Shown: in pieces, positions 5,701 through 5,794 of the stretch | How positions within the stretch are numbered: the stretch's first letter is position 1 | How the letters are laid out: each line of letters begins with the position of its first letter | Source: Weeksellaceae bacterium | GTDB lineage: Bacteria; Bacteroidota; Bacteroidia; Flavobacteriales; Weeksellaceae | NCBI GenBank assembly: GCA_028694715.1 | Contig: JAQVKJ010000103.1 | Location: forward strand, 1-5,794 | Direction: 5' to 3' | DNA length: 5,794 bases | Translations under genes and position numbers: made by a program | The notes under the pieces: model-generated | The model's input: only the letters and a program-made list of their open reading frames with translations | The model's database searches: none | What the model was told of the DNA's origin: nothing

Positions 5701-5794
5701 ATGCCAGCAACACAAACAGATACAATGACCAAAGTAAATGATTTTGTCATCCGCTTTGCCAATGTGAACGGAACCGGTTCAGCCAGTGCAAATT
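5701..5794 (+). CDS. 2-oxoacid:acceptor (ferredoxin) oxidoreductase alpha subunit, N-terminus only
   Basis: Only the first 31 codons are present; the gene runs off the window. After a short polar lead (MPATQTDTMTK) the sequence VNDFVIRFANVNGTGSASAN resembles the start of the gamma-type domain that opens fused alpha subunits of 2-oxoglutarate/2-oxoacid:ferredoxin oxidoreductases, where a strand ending in 'IRFAG' is followed by a 'G-x-G' turn. Such enzymes oxidatively decarboxylate a 2-oxoacid to acyl-CoA with ferredoxin as acceptor, or run in reverse, with a TPP-binding beta subunit usually encoded next. The gene begins 15 bp after the lipoprotein stop and is in the same operon as the ferredoxin-tailed flavoprotein. 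A second in-frame ATG at 5725 is an alternative start; 5701 is the first ATG after the upstream stop. Confidence is limited by the short fragment. Confidence 0.6.
   Translation, partial: MPATQTDTMTKVNDFVIRFANVNGTGSASAN

Overview
The window is AT-rich, has short AT-rich leaders with no clear Shine-Dalgarno sequences, carries a TAnnTTTG-type -7 box, and encodes an outer-membrane barrel and a lipoprotein with a short lipobox. Together these point to the Bacteroidota. I cannot name a genus from this sequence.

Layout. (1) Positions 1-1176 are the 3' part of an outer-membrane beta-barrel of the alginate-export/porin type; its 5' end is outside the window. (2) Positions 1199-1778 are a non-coding tandem array of about 172-bp units. 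Each unit has a 110-bp imperfect palindrome (GAACGC...GCGTTC ends, two internal mini-hairpins) and an AT-rich spacer of about 60 bp. There are three full palindromes and a fourth remnant. (3) Positions 1882-2546 are a two-gene vapBC-type toxin-antitoxin operon (RHH-like antitoxin, PIN-domain toxin) joined by a 1-nt stop/start overlap, with a candidate promoter and a 9-bp direct repeat in front. (4) Positions 2547-2838 are non-coding. (5) From 2839 to the window end runs a tightly packed operon: a GltD-like FAD/NAD(P)H oxidoreductase with a C-terminal 2x[4Fe-4S] ferredoxin domain, a lipoprotein whose C-terminal two thirds read like a divergent serpin, and the first 94 bases of a gene that looks like a 2-oxoacid:ferredoxin oxidoreductase alpha subunit.

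How the parts fit. The oxidoreductase and the 2-oxoacid:acceptor oxidoreductase are a plausible pair: the latter would decarboxylate a 2-oxoacid to an acyl-CoA and pass electrons through iron-sulfur clusters to or from the NAD(P)H-linked flavoprotein. The serpin-like lipoprotein between them has no obvious metabolic role and is the most unexpected gene here. The repeat array and the toxin-antitoxin pair look like accessory DNA lying between the porin gene and the oxidoreductase operon.

All family calls are from reading motifs by eye; no database search was run.
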